A stretch of 17,549 bases of DNA from Berkiella sp964594635 (GTDB lineage Bacteria; Pseudomonadota; Gammaproteobacteria; Berkiellales; Berkiellaceae). This document shows, in pieces, positions 1 to 6,922 of the stretch. Numbering within the stretch: the first letter of the stretch is position 1; every line of letters starts with the position of its first letter. A model generated the notes under the pieces. That model was not told the origin of the DNA, made no database searches, and saw only the letters and a list, made by a program, of their open reading frames with translations. Position numbers and translations under genes: made by a program. The stretch covers positions 1-17,549 of the forward strand of contig CAZQMV010000022.1 of the NCBI GenBank assembly GCA_964594635.1. The letters are read 5' to 3'.

Positions 1-1
1 T

Positions 2-226
2 GACAGATTTCCCCAGTGAACACGTGGCAGTTACACAAAAAGATTTACAGGCCCATTTTTCACGACGAATGCTCTCTTCTTGGCGTATCAATGAATATAG
101 ATTTATGGTTTCCGGTGTCATCATAGTTAGATGGTGATAATCACTGGCTTTCTTTTGCACTTCCTCGATAGACATTGGTGTTTCTTTGAAAAGGGATATT
201 AAATTTTTTCTGCTATATTTAAACAT
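2..226 (-). CDS. Hypothetical protein, N-terminal part (runs off the window)
   Basis: An open frame of 75 codons starts with ATG at 226-224 and reads left off the window edge without a stop. The visible product begins MFKYSRKNLISLFKETP and is charged and helical in character, with three cysteines near residues 60-70 and no recognisable motif. An internal ATG at codon 18 is an alternative start. Upstream of the first ATG there is only a weak GGA-type ribosome site. It follows the 197-residue gene on the same strand after 68 bases, so the two may be co-transcribed. I do not recognise the family. The uninterrupted frame and plausible start support a real gene, but the fragment is short. Confidence 0.45.
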   Translation of the reverse strand, partial: MFKYSRKNLISLFKETPMSIEEVQKKASDYHHLTMMTPETINLYSLIRQEESIRREKWACKSFCVTATCSLGKSV

Positions 227-294
227 AAGTCCAATTCCATTAATTCATTACCCTAGCATCTGCTTTAATCATACAAAAGAGCTTATAACATGAT

Positions 295-888
295 TTAATT
301 CGTTACCATTTCTGGATGAGTCAGGTTATTTTTGTATCGGTGAACCTCAAGAAATAATTTTAATTCTTCATTAAATTTAGAGCGATATATCTTTTTAATA
401 GTATCTTTCATTAAAGTTGTATGAGGCAACAGCATATGAGCATGATACTTTATTCTTCTACAGAAGAGATAGCTTTCTCCGTCTTTTTCGTTTTTTATGG
501 GGGCATATAAATGGCGCTGTCTTGCGTTAATATCTTGATGAGCAAGAACTTTATCAACATGATCAATAATTTCATCGTGCATTTCTATAAATTGATTTGG
601 GTATTCGTAAGCTGAAGGTAATATGTAGCATCTAGGGGTTTCTTCTTCCCAATCAGACGCTTGAAACATACTTCGATAAAGAACGAAAACATATTCAGTA
701 TAAACAAATATCATGTTCATAAAATCGATGCCGCTTCTTTCTAAAGCATTGATTAGATCAATGTTTAATTTGCTTATATTTTCTAATTGCTGAATTTTGC
801 ATTCAATATCAAATACTCTTTCATATAAACGTACGAAAGTTTCCTTATTTTTGAATTCTTCCAGGCTGATTAGTTTTTTTTGAGCCAT
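295..888 (-). CDS. Hypothetical protein, 197 residues, possibly HEPN-like
   Basis: This is a complete frame from ATG at 888 to TAA at 297-295. The product is soluble, mostly helical and rich in charged and aromatic residues, with no signal peptide or membrane segment. I do not recognise the family with confidence. Two local features recall HEPN-type proteins such as the AbiU2 group: a helix reading HDEIIDHVDKVLAHQD near the middle, and HRYKNNLTHPE at the C-terminus, which gives an R-x6-H spacing. That comparison is inference only. It lies divergent from the five-gene operon across a shared 162-base control region, with a plausible promoter at 973-1002. Being next to a likely defence operon in an island, a conflict-related role is possible but unproven. 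Confidence 0.65.
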   Translation of the reverse strand: MAQKKLISLEEFKNKETFVRLYERVFDIECKIQQLENISKLNIDLINALERSGIDFMNMIFVYTEYVFVLYRSMFQASDWEEETPRCYILPSAYEYPNQFIEMHDEIIDHVDKVLAHQDINARQRHLYAPIKNEKDGESYLFCRRIKYHAHMLLPHTTLMKDTIKKIYRSKFNEELKLFLEVHRYKNNLTHPEMVTN

Positions 889-972
889 CGGTCGTTGTTA
901 AGAATGTTGTTAGTTTTATTACTCATGCGTCAGAAGTATATACATCTTTATTTATCTAGCTTAAGTGGATAA

Positions 973-1002
973 AGTATACTAAAATGTAAGAAAAATTGTA
1001 AA
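973..1002 (-). promoter_or_regulatory. Putative promoter of the 197-residue minus-strand gene
   Basis: Read on the minus strand, TTTACA (1002-997) is separated by 18 bases from TATACT (978-973). Each hexamer matches five of six consensus positions. Transcription would start around 966 and give a leader of about 80 bases. The -35 box overlaps the second unit of the 12-bp TGTA array, so a protein bound there could affect this promoter and the divergent operon together. Confidence 0.4.
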
Positions 1003-1032
1003 GTATCGTGTAAGATAATCTGTAGGTGTATA
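985..1032 (+). repeat. Four TGTA units phased at exactly 12 bp
   Basis: TGTAAG, TGTAAA, TGTAAG and TGTAGG begin at 985, 997, 1009 and 1021, a strict 12-base period just upstream of the operon start at 1051. The remaining bases of each unit are AT-rich but not conserved. The position between two divergent genes, with a helix-turn-helix protein as second gene of the operon, fits an operator array. Binding is inferred. Because the DNA is AT-rich, part of the match could be chance. Confidence 0.4.
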
Positions 1033-1050
1033 TAAACACTAGGATGAAAT

Positions 1051-1851
1051 ATGAGTATAAAATTAATAAAATCCCCATTAACCTATGTTTTAGCACAGGT
1101 AAGGATAAGCCCTATTGTTGGTATACAGCGCCACATAGCGGACATTCAAGAAAGACTTCGGAAAGACCTACCCAAATTTAATGAAATTGAAACACTTGAT
1201 GTTAATGTGCAATCCAATCAAAAAGATGTGCGGATAAACACCAGGTGGCACTTTTATGATAAAGAATCAACTACAGGCGTAGTGCTTGAAAACGATATGA
1301 TTATATTTCATACCACGAACTACGACACTTTTCCCCCGTTTTCAGAATTTTTGGAAAAGACTTTAAAAAATATTAATGAAGTATTAAATATCGGCCTTTA
1401 TACAAGGCTTGGTCTTAGATATATCAATTTTGTCGACGCAAATATTGAGAAGTGTATTCAAAAACCGCTACTTGGATTTCCTCTAGATTTTGAAGATATT
1501 AAAGAGAGTAACCAAGGATTTTATAGAACAGAGTCTGTTAGTAAGACTAAATGTGACGGTATTCTCAAACTACAGTCAACTTATACTCATATTGATCAGA
1601 TAAATAAGAAAGATTTTATTTTATTTGTTCCACCTGATTTGTCAGCTGTTGCAGGCTTATTAGCCTTTAACAGTAAAGAACCTAAGGATACATTCTTCTT
1701 GTTAGACATTGACCATTTCATGTTTAAAAAAGATGTTGATTTTGATGTCAAAGAAATTATTGAAAATTTTGCAGCGTTACATACAGGCATTTCAAATGCC
1801 TTTTTATCAGCTATAACGGATGATGCTGAATCTTTATGGAGTGGAAAATGA
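1051..1851 (+). CDS. TIGR04255 family protein
   Basis: The 266-residue product matches what I know of the sporadically distributed TIGR04255 family: an N-terminal segment beginning SPLTYVLAQVRISPI, a central LYTRLGLRYINFVD motif (about residues 120-135), and a C-terminal helix ending in AFLSAITDDAESLW. The length is typical of the family. Its biochemical role is not established. Members have a patchy distribution in accessory DNA and are often paired with a helix-turn-helix protein, as here. The start has a good ribosome site (AGGA at 1041-1044, six bases before ATG). It is the first gene of a five-gene operon and shares an ATGA stop/start overlap with the next gene, which suggests coupled translation. 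Confidence 0.8.
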   Translation: MSIKLIKSPLTYVLAQVRISPIVGIQRHIADIQERLRKDLPKFNEIETLDVNVQSNQKDVRINTRWHFYDKESTTGVVLENDMIIFHTTNYDTFPPFSEFLEKTLKNINEVLNIGLYTRLGLRYINFVDANIEKCIQKPLLGFPLDFEDIKESNQGFYRTESVSKTKCDGILKLQSTYTHIDQINKKDFILFVPPDLSAVAGLLAFNSKEPKDTFFLLDIDHFMFKKDVDFDVKEIIENFAALHTGISNAFLSAITDDAESLWSGK

Positions 1852-2525
1852 TGAATATCAATTTGCCACAAAGTACATGTCGCAGAAAAGATGACTGGGA
1901 ACCTTATGGCAGCCCTATTCCTGAAATGCTTCCAGAATTATATAAGAGTACAAGTGCTTCATTCTGTATAGTTGTTAGAATAATACAATCACCAATACCT
2001 TTTGAAAGTAGTGGGCTAACACGGCGAGAGATCCAAGAAGAGTTGTTCCTCAACGAAACTATAGCGGATGAAAAGAAAAATGAGATTCTTTCCAGTACAC
2101 CTATTGAACATCTCAAAGCTAAATTAGGTATTAATATATCAGAAACGGCTGAAATTCTTCAGATAACAAGGCAAACTATCTATGACTGGAAGTCTGAGAA
2201 AGCTATTCCATCCGTTAAAAACCAAGAAAGAATTAATAAGCTTATCGCTATATGTAAAAAATGGGAAAGTGAAAATTTAGGCCCCATCAGACATTTAATT
2301 AGACAGAATATTTGGAATGAATACTCCTTATATGATCTTCTGGGCAAAGAAGAACTGGATGAAGAGCTTATCTATTCTTATTTCGATAAGATCAAAGCAT
2401 ATATGATTGCTTTAAATAAAGAGAAAGTACAAGTCAAGAAAGTAAAAGAACAGTATGGATTTAAGCAACTCAGTGATAAAGAAAAGTTTGAGAAGCTAAA
2501 GAGAAACAGCAGGAAAATAGGTTAG
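1848..2525 (+). CDS. Helix-turn-helix DNA-binding protein (partner of TIGR04255 protein)
   Basis: The product has 225 residues. The N-terminal 80 residues have no recognisable domain. Residues about 86-125 form a helix-turn-helix of the Xre/HTH type: IEHLKAKLGINISETAEILQ, then ITRQTIYDWKSEK as recognition helix and following turn. The C-terminus is helical and lysine-rich, ending near GFKQLSDKEKFEKLKRNSRK. The start at 1848 is chosen because GGAG at 1838-1841 sits six bases upstream and ATG overlaps the previous TGA as ATGA. A longer in-frame ATG at 1836 would place the ribosome site inside the gene. It may regulate its own operon through the 985-1032 array, or may be a DNA-targeting component. 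Both are inferences. Confidence 0.78.
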   Translation: MMNINLPQSTCRRKDDWEPYGSPIPEMLPELYKSTSASFCIVVRIIQSPIPFESSGLTRREIQEELFLNETIADEKKNEILSSTPIEHLKAKLGINISETAEILQITRQTIYDWKSEKAIPSVKNQERINKLIAICKKWESENLGPIRHLIRQNIWNEYSLYDLLGKEELDEELIYSYFDKIKAYMIALNKEKVQVKKVKEQYGFKQLSDKEKFEKLKRNSRKIG

Positions 2526-2531
2526 CATTAC

Positions 2532-3299
2532 ATGGTTAGTAGTTCTGAAAATGATGCTCAGAAAATTCGTAATAATGGATGGAAGCAGTTTAGCATTTTG
2601 GATAACCAGCGTGGCGTTATTCAAGAGATTCCTAAGAATAACTATATTTTAGTTAGCCAAGACTGCGATATCGTACAGGGATCTTTTGAGAAAGAAAAAA
2701 ATGTAGAAATTATCCAGGCAATTGAAGTCCAAAAGCCAGATAAAGGCAAAACTAATTTAAAAAATTTTAGAACTCCTCACATACCATTCAAAGATAATGG
2801 CACAGATAAGCATTTTGAAATAGATATGGGGGCGCGTTTTTTTATTGAGAGAAAACTGCTAGCTGAAGTTGAGCCTACCTCAGGAATTATCTTTGATAAG
2901 AAGACACAGAAAACTATTGTAGAATTGTTAAAGGCAAGATATGAACGGACGGCCCTCCCTGATGCTTTTAATATACGATTTCCGCATAAAACGATAAAGA
3001 AAATATTAGAAAACCATAGTCACGATACGTATGGGCTTTTTATTGATGTTCATACAGAAGAAGAACTTCAAGAAGATGTTAAATATAACATTAGATTGAT
3101 AATGCTCGTAATTGAGCGTGAAGATGCCCATGAGGAGCTTTTGGAAAGCATCGTTCAAGAGATTAATGATGGCATAACTGTGGTGGACTATCGTGTTAAA
3201 TCATTGGATGAGATGTCGGTTAGTGAATACCTTGAGTTTAAAGAACTCTGGTTGGTTGAGTTAAGCTATCAGGGAGATGAGCCCGAGCCCCATCTTTAG
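2532..3299 (+). CDS. Unknown operon protein with SQDCDI motif
   Basis: The product has 255 residues, starting at ATG 2532, six bases after the previous stop. The strongest signal is NNYILVSQDCDIVQGSFEKE at about residues 36-55, a hydrophobic strand followed by SQDCDI. Such strand-plus-Asp/Cys clusters often mark active sites, and I have a general memory of SQDCD motifs in uncharacterised accessory-region proteins, but I cannot name a family. The remainder alternates strands and helices (for example YGLFIDVHTEEE and YNIRLIMLVIERED) and ends in an acidic region. There is no membrane segment or signal peptide. The next gene starts 18 bases downstream, so it is surely co-transcribed. Function is unknown. 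Its fixed place next to a nuclease-like gene suggests a partner or accessory subunit. Confidence 0.7.
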   Translation: MVSSSENDAQKIRNNGWKQFSILDNQRGVIQEIPKNNYILVSQDCDIVQGSFEKEKNVEIIQAIEVQKPDKGKTNLKNFRTPHIPFKDNGTDKHFEIDMGARFFIERKLLAEVEPTSGIIFDKKTQKTIVELLKARYERTALPDAFNIRFPHKTIKKILENHSHDTYGLFIDVHTEEELQEDVKYNIRLIMLVIEREDAHEELLESIVQEINDGITVVDYRVKSLDEMSVSEYLEFKELWLVELSYQGDEPEPHL

Positions 3300-3317
3300 T
3301 TGGTATTGAAGGATGTA

Positions 3318-5165
3318 ATGAGTACCAAACCTATTAAATTTTCTGAGCAATTTGGAATAGATGAAACTAAGCTTGCTGAGCTTGGAGCATTTGATCCCAT
3401 CTTGAACCATGATACCAAATTATTTACTGAAGCTTTGCTTTTAAAGGATAGCAAAAGTCCATTGATGCGTGAAGCATTCATTGATTATAAGACATTCTTT
3501 GCCAACCTTATGCAACTTTTAAAAATGTCAGAAAGAATAGGCGATAAGTGTTGGCGTGCCGCAAAGAGAAAGGTTCAATTTCCAGAATACAAATATACTT
3601 GCATTGGATACGGCACAGGAACAATCAATGGTGCAGGTTCTGGTACCTATCTAAATGAGAAAATATTAGAAAGTGCAAAGGAAATCATAGATAAAGCTAA
3701 AGATGATCCTACCATATTTTTAATGCTACCGCTTCTTGAAGAAGGCATTGGGCCAGATATCATCAGTGATATGACGCAAAACATTATCGACGATAAGATC
3801 TGTGAATATACTGTTGAAATCATGAGCAAGTTAGGTATTAAGGGGACACGTAACTATCAATCTAAAAATAACAGGGTTTATTTGTTACCTTATAATCCAT
3901 ACCACAAGTGTGTTATCAAGTTATTACCATTAGATATACTCACAAATATACCTCTTGCTGAGAACTTTGATACATGGATTGTAGATTCAGCGCAAGAAAA
4001 TCAAGGCTTGCGGGACAAAGTAAATGAGTTAATAGGTATGACATGGCTTGAGGCAACAAAAGCTGAAAAGAAAGAAGCAATATTAAAACTTATTAAGGAT
4101 GATAAGCCATTTTTTCTCTCTGTTTTAAGTTTGTTGCAGGATGAAACCCATAAACCATATGATCTCAAAAAGGATTGTGTAGGTTTATACCGTTGGCTAG
4201 AAGATAGCAAAATAATATCAAGTATAGTTGATTTTAAACAAAGCAAGTTAGACTCTGTTGTACCATTATCTTTAACTGTTGGATTTATTATTGAAGATTT
4301 TAGAAATCTGATTGAACAGCAAGAGTTATGGCGCTTATTTTGGACTCCCATCAATAAAAAGCAAAGACATGTGACAGAGTTTTATTCCCAGATGCTTTTT
4401 TATATGGTTAGTAGCGCTTGGATATCAGGTCAAGATAGTAAAATCATAATTGAACGAACTTATAACAAAGAGAGTAAGCAACTTGAAATAATTTTTATTG
4501 TGCCAGGTCAACAAAAAGTAAAGGTTCAGTTAAAGCATAGCGACAATGGATCACTACGAAAAGGGTATGAAGCTCAAGTGGCTCAATGTACTAGAAAAAA
4601 TATTCAATGCTATTACGTTGTTTTTGATTTCACAGAAATTAAATCTAAGCAGCTTAGTTATATTCTACAAAATGAAGATCCTTTTTGCAAAATTAGGCAG
4701 ATTGATGTTGCCTTTAAGCAGGAAGAAAATGGTTCTGATCTGAGAGATGATATTTTTGATATAAACTTTGGTGATATGACAACAGAATATGCTGATGTTG
4801 ACGATGAGGTTTATATAAAGGAAAAGCAAAAAGGGGGTAAAAACTCTTATCAAGTGTATAGACCACTAAGGGAAAAGGTGAAAGAGCTATGTTTGTCGGA
4901 GATGAACATTAAATCTTACTCATCTGCACGTAGATTGTCGCATACAGTGGCCCAAATTATTGAAGATAAATTTCCTGATTTATTAAAAAATTTTATCCCA
5001 TATATAAATCATCAAAGGGTTGGTGGCGACTGGAGACAACCAACGTTTTATAATTGGTGTAACAGCCATTTTAAAACAATGCTCAAATCTAGCGTTCAGA
5101 AACTCTCTGAAAAAATTAATGATACAGAAACAGAGAAGAGTTTTATCAATTATGACTATTTTTAG
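3318..5165 (+). CDS. Large protein with PD-(D/E)xK-like nuclease region
   Basis: The product has 615 residues. ATG 3318 is chosen because GAAGGA lies just upstream (3308-3313); a TTG directly after the previous stop (3300) has no ribosome site. The N-terminal part contains GTINGAGSG and EEGIGPDIISDMT, the latter recalling uncharacterised defence-island proteins. Residues about 355-435 show a helix, three strands, a helix and a strand: IIIERT, QLEIIFIV, KVKVQLKH, then RKGYEAQVAQC and YYVVFDF. That is the layout of a PD-(D/E)xK nuclease, with Q404-x-K406 in the Mrr-like QxK form and E390 or E379 where the acidic metal ligand is expected. The usual Asp is not obvious, so activity is uncertain. 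The last 120 residues are basic and helical. The 3' end overlaps the next gene by 14 bases. Confidence 0.72.
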   Translation: MSTKPIKFSEQFGIDETKLAELGAFDPILNHDTKLFTEALLLKDSKSPLMREAFIDYKTFFANLMQLLKMSERIGDKCWRAAKRKVQFPEYKYTCIGYGTGTINGAGSGTYLNEKILESAKEIIDKAKDDPTIFLMLPLLEEGIGPDIISDMTQNIIDDKICEYTVEIMSKLGIKGTRNYQSKNNRVYLLPYNPYHKCVIKLLPLDILTNIPLAENFDTWIVDSAQENQGLRDKVNELIGMTWLEATKAEKKEAILKLIKDDKPFFLSVLSLLQDETHKPYDLKKDCVGLYRWLEDSKIISSIVDFKQSKLDSVVPLSLTVGFIIEDFRNLIEQQELWRLFWTPINKKQRHVTEFYSQMLFYMVSSAWISGQDSKIIIERTYNKESKQLEIIFIVPGQQKVKVQLKHSDNGSLRKGYEAQVAQCTRKNIQCYYVVFDFTEIKSKQLSYILQNEDPFCKIRQIDVAFKQEENGSDLRDDIFDINFGDMTTEYADVDDEVYIKEKQKGGKNSYQVYRPLREKVKELCLSEMNIKSYSSARRLSHTVAQIIEDKFPDLLKNFIPYINHQRVGGDWRQPTFYNWCNSHFKTMLKSSVQKLSEKINDTETEKSFINYDYF

Positions 5166-5793
5166 ACACCTTTTCGGACGAGTTTATATTCTTGAGAACG
5201 AAGAAGCAAAGCGTGTAAAAGTCGGAATGACTATAAATCGCGTCGAGGAGCGACTAGAGGATGTAAATAACATGTGGTTAGGCATTAAAGGGACCTGTCA
5301 GATCTGTGGAGGACGTCGATTAGTAAATCACGAAGGATTTATCCCCAAACATGTGGTTAGTGGCATTCGTTGCCCTGGAAGTTATTCATTACCTTTCGAG
5401 AAGGATTCTTCTTTAGCAATTTCCTATCTCAAAGAATTAAAGGATATACATGGAGCGCTAAAAGGAAGTAACGAATCAAACTCAAATTCAAGGCGCATAC
5501 ATACGATAGAAGAAAGAATCAGGCGGTTTCAAGCATTGGATAAACTTTTAGGTAAATGGAAGATCCATACAGTTTACCAAACAAATAGTGCTGAAGACGT
5601 TGAATTGAGATCACATGAGATTCTTTCCGATTATCTTGATAACGACGTCCCATTTGGTGAAGTCTTTAGCTGTTCTGTTGCAGAGGCCACAGATGCTGTT
5701 GAACTAGTTCTTAATCAACTAGATCTGTTGCAGTCAGCCAAAAAAGAAGTATTCAATACCAAGGAATTGCTGGTGAGGAATTTTGATTACTAA
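5152..5793 (+). CDS. T5orf172/GIY-YIG-type protein with Cys/His insert
   Basis: The product has 213 residues. The N-terminus GRVYILENEEAKRVKVGMT (residues 9-27) followed by R34 matches the opening strands and helix of the T5orf172 branch of the GIY-YIG nuclease superfamily. The closing half appears at residues 138-185: a strand, DVELRSHEIL (E151, H155) and a GEVF...EA segment, as in that family. Between the halves lies an insert of about 100 residues with C49-x2-C52, H60, H67 and C74, which could bind zinc, followed by charged helices. ATG 5152 is chosen because the longer frame would start at a TTG far inside the previous gene. It is the last gene of the operon. Nuclease activity is inferred, not shown. 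Confidence 0.68.
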   Translation: MTIFRHLFGRVYILENEEAKRVKVGMTINRVEERLEDVNNMWLGIKGTCQICGGRRLVNHEGFIPKHVVSGIRCPGSYSLPFEKDSSLAISYLKELKDIHGALKGSNESNSNSRRIHTIEERIRRFQALDKLLGKWKIHTVYQTNSAEDVELRSHEILSDYLDNDVPFGEVFSCSVAEATDAVELVLNQLDLLQSAKKEVFNTKELLVRNFDY

Positions 5794-6020
5794 TAGAGGC
5801 ATGTTAAGTTGCTAAGTATTCAATTATTATTCACAATGCAAACAACCTGATAAAGTTAGCTCTATTATTGTATTTCTTAATTGACTGTATTACATCTTCA
5901 GAAATCTCGCCGCTTTCGGAACTGAATGAAAAATTCTATATTTGTTCGTATAGGACCGAAATTTTTAAAAACCTAAGAAATCTATATTGCAAAAATCAGA
6001 CTAATTAAATTGAAATATAA

Positions 6021-6476
6021 CTACTTCTCACCCTCGTTCCTTTTTTTCTCAGAATAAGGTTTAAGGTATTCTGCTAACGCGGCTGCTGAAAATAAAACCA
6101 CGATAATTCCTAAAAGTGTACAAACAAATGTGCTCCAAAATTCAAGTTCACCTTTGTACCAAAGGCGCCAACATAAAAATTGTGGTGTCCATATGATGCT
6201 AGTAATGCAAAAATATACAAAAAACTCTCTTCCCATTTCTCTTTCAGAGCGTTCAATATTAGTTAATTTATTTTCATATTTATTAAAAATGTAAACCAGA
6301 AAAAAAACGTTAAAATAAAATAAAGCAAATCCTGATACCAGAGAAATTATACTTTTTGCGGAAATGCCAAGAGAGGATTTTGGAAATGAGATACCAGTTA
6401 TTGTAAAAAAAATTAAGATTAGATTGGTTATTATTCCAATGACATTTATAGAAGCGCTTAGTAAGTTAAAAAACAT
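6021..6476 (-). CDS. Small four-helix membrane protein, unknown
   Basis: The product has 151 residues with four hydrophobic segments, at about residues 8-28, 42-65, 85-104 and 113-136. A charged loop (KYENKLTNIERSEREMGRE) lies between the second and third, and the tail is basic/acidic (YSEKKRNEGEK). It is predicted to sit in the inner membrane. The ATG at 6476 is preferred over an upstream in-frame TTG at 6491. The gene faces opposite to both the upstream operon and the downstream mobility module, so it is an independent unit. I do not recognise a family. A membrane effector is one possibility in this context, but nothing in the sequence demonstrates it. Confidence 0.6.
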   Translation of the reverse strand: MFFNLLSASINVIGIITNLILIFFTITGISFPKSSLGISAKSIISLVSGFALFYFNVFFLVYIFNKYENKLTNIERSEREMGREFFVYFCITSIIWTPQFLCWRLWYKGELEFWSTFVCTLLGIIVVLFSAAALAEYLKPYSEKKRNEGEK

Positions 6477-6582
6477 ATTACAACCTAACAAGGATGTTCA
6501 AAAAAGTCCCTCTATCAGCCTATCTGAGAGCAAATTAAGCTTCACACCTCATAGATACATTTAATTTTAGTACTTTTTTAGA

Positions 6583-6597
6583 AATTGATTATCAATT
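6583..6597. repeat. Inverted repeat AATTGAT-T-ATCAATT
   Basis: Two perfect 7-base arms (6583-6589 and 6591-6597) surround one base. It sits 26 bp upstream of the 24-bp palindrome, in the leader of the mobility module. It could be a second operator or recombinase site. In AT-rich DNA a repeat of this size is only mildly surprising. Confidence 0.5.
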
Positions 6598-6622
6598 GGT
6601 TTCTCTAATGGTTTTAAGCAAA

Positions 6623-6646
6623 TTTATAACCACTAGTGGTTATAAA
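6623..6646. repeat. Perfect 24-bp palindrome upstream of the mobility module
   Basis: The half-site TTTATAACCACT (6623-6634) is followed directly by its exact reverse complement (6635-6646), with no spacer and no mismatch. A perfect 24-bp palindrome is not expected by chance in a window of this size. It lies about 80 bases before the first small ORF of the recombinase operon. Candidate binders are the SpoVG-family protein, the HTH/Cys-rich protein or one of the recombinases. It has no T-run after it, so a terminator is unlikely. Confidence 0.75.
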
Positions 6647-6727
6647 CAGTCTCTAGTTATTGGTTATCTACGCTACTTATTTCTCTTTACACTATCTCCA
6701 TGTATTAAATTTTGTAGTCAAAGTGCT

Positions 6728-6922
6728 ATGAGTTCCCTTCATCATCTTCTCAAATGCCTTGATCCAGATATCACAGACAGTGAAGCAGTTCTGGCTGAAG
6801 GTAATTTGATTGGATTCTTTAGGAAATTAGAAACCATAGAACAACGATTAACGAGAGAAGAATCAGTTTCTGATTCAAACCAAAGATATGATGAGGCCCA
6901 GCATGAAAATTACGGAAGTTGA
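6728..6922 (+). CDS. Small hypothetical protein of the mobility module
   Basis: The product has 64 residues beginning MSSLHHLLKCLDPDITDSEA. It has a helical, acidic N-terminal half (GNLIGFFRKLETIEQRLTRE) and a polar tail. ATG 6728 is chosen because the longer frame opens with TTG at 6596 and would translate straight through the 24-bp palindrome. No clear ribosome site precedes 6728, so the start is uncertain. It overlaps the following SpoVG-type gene by 20 bases in another frame, as in compact mobile-element operons. No family is recognised. Confidence 0.45.
   Translation: MSSLHHLLKCLDPDITDSEAVLAEGNLIGFFRKLETIEQRLTREESVSDSNQRYDEAQHENYGS

Noticed and set aside
251..262. 12-base match CCCTAGCATCTG shared with about 17292-17303
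   Set aside because: A 12-base match is expected several times by chance in a window this long, and the flanks differ.
3300..3317. TTG start for the large nuclease-like protein
   Set aside because: No ribosome site precedes it; ATG 3318 has GAAGGA at suitable spacing.
5831..5935. Minus-strand open stretch with coding-like composition (ending IKKYNNRANFIRLFAL)
   Set aside because: It has no start codon, is bounded by a stop 34 codons upstream and is too short to call. It may be the tail of a decayed gene, but that cannot be shown.
1..6000. Left attachment site as a copy of the tRNA-Asn 3' segment
   Set aside because: I looked for the tRNA 3' sequence (GGCTCCCCGAACAGG and onward) across the island part and saw no copy.
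6596..6727. Longer version of the small mobility-module ORF
   Set aside because: It would need a TTG start without ribosome site and would run through the perfect palindrome.
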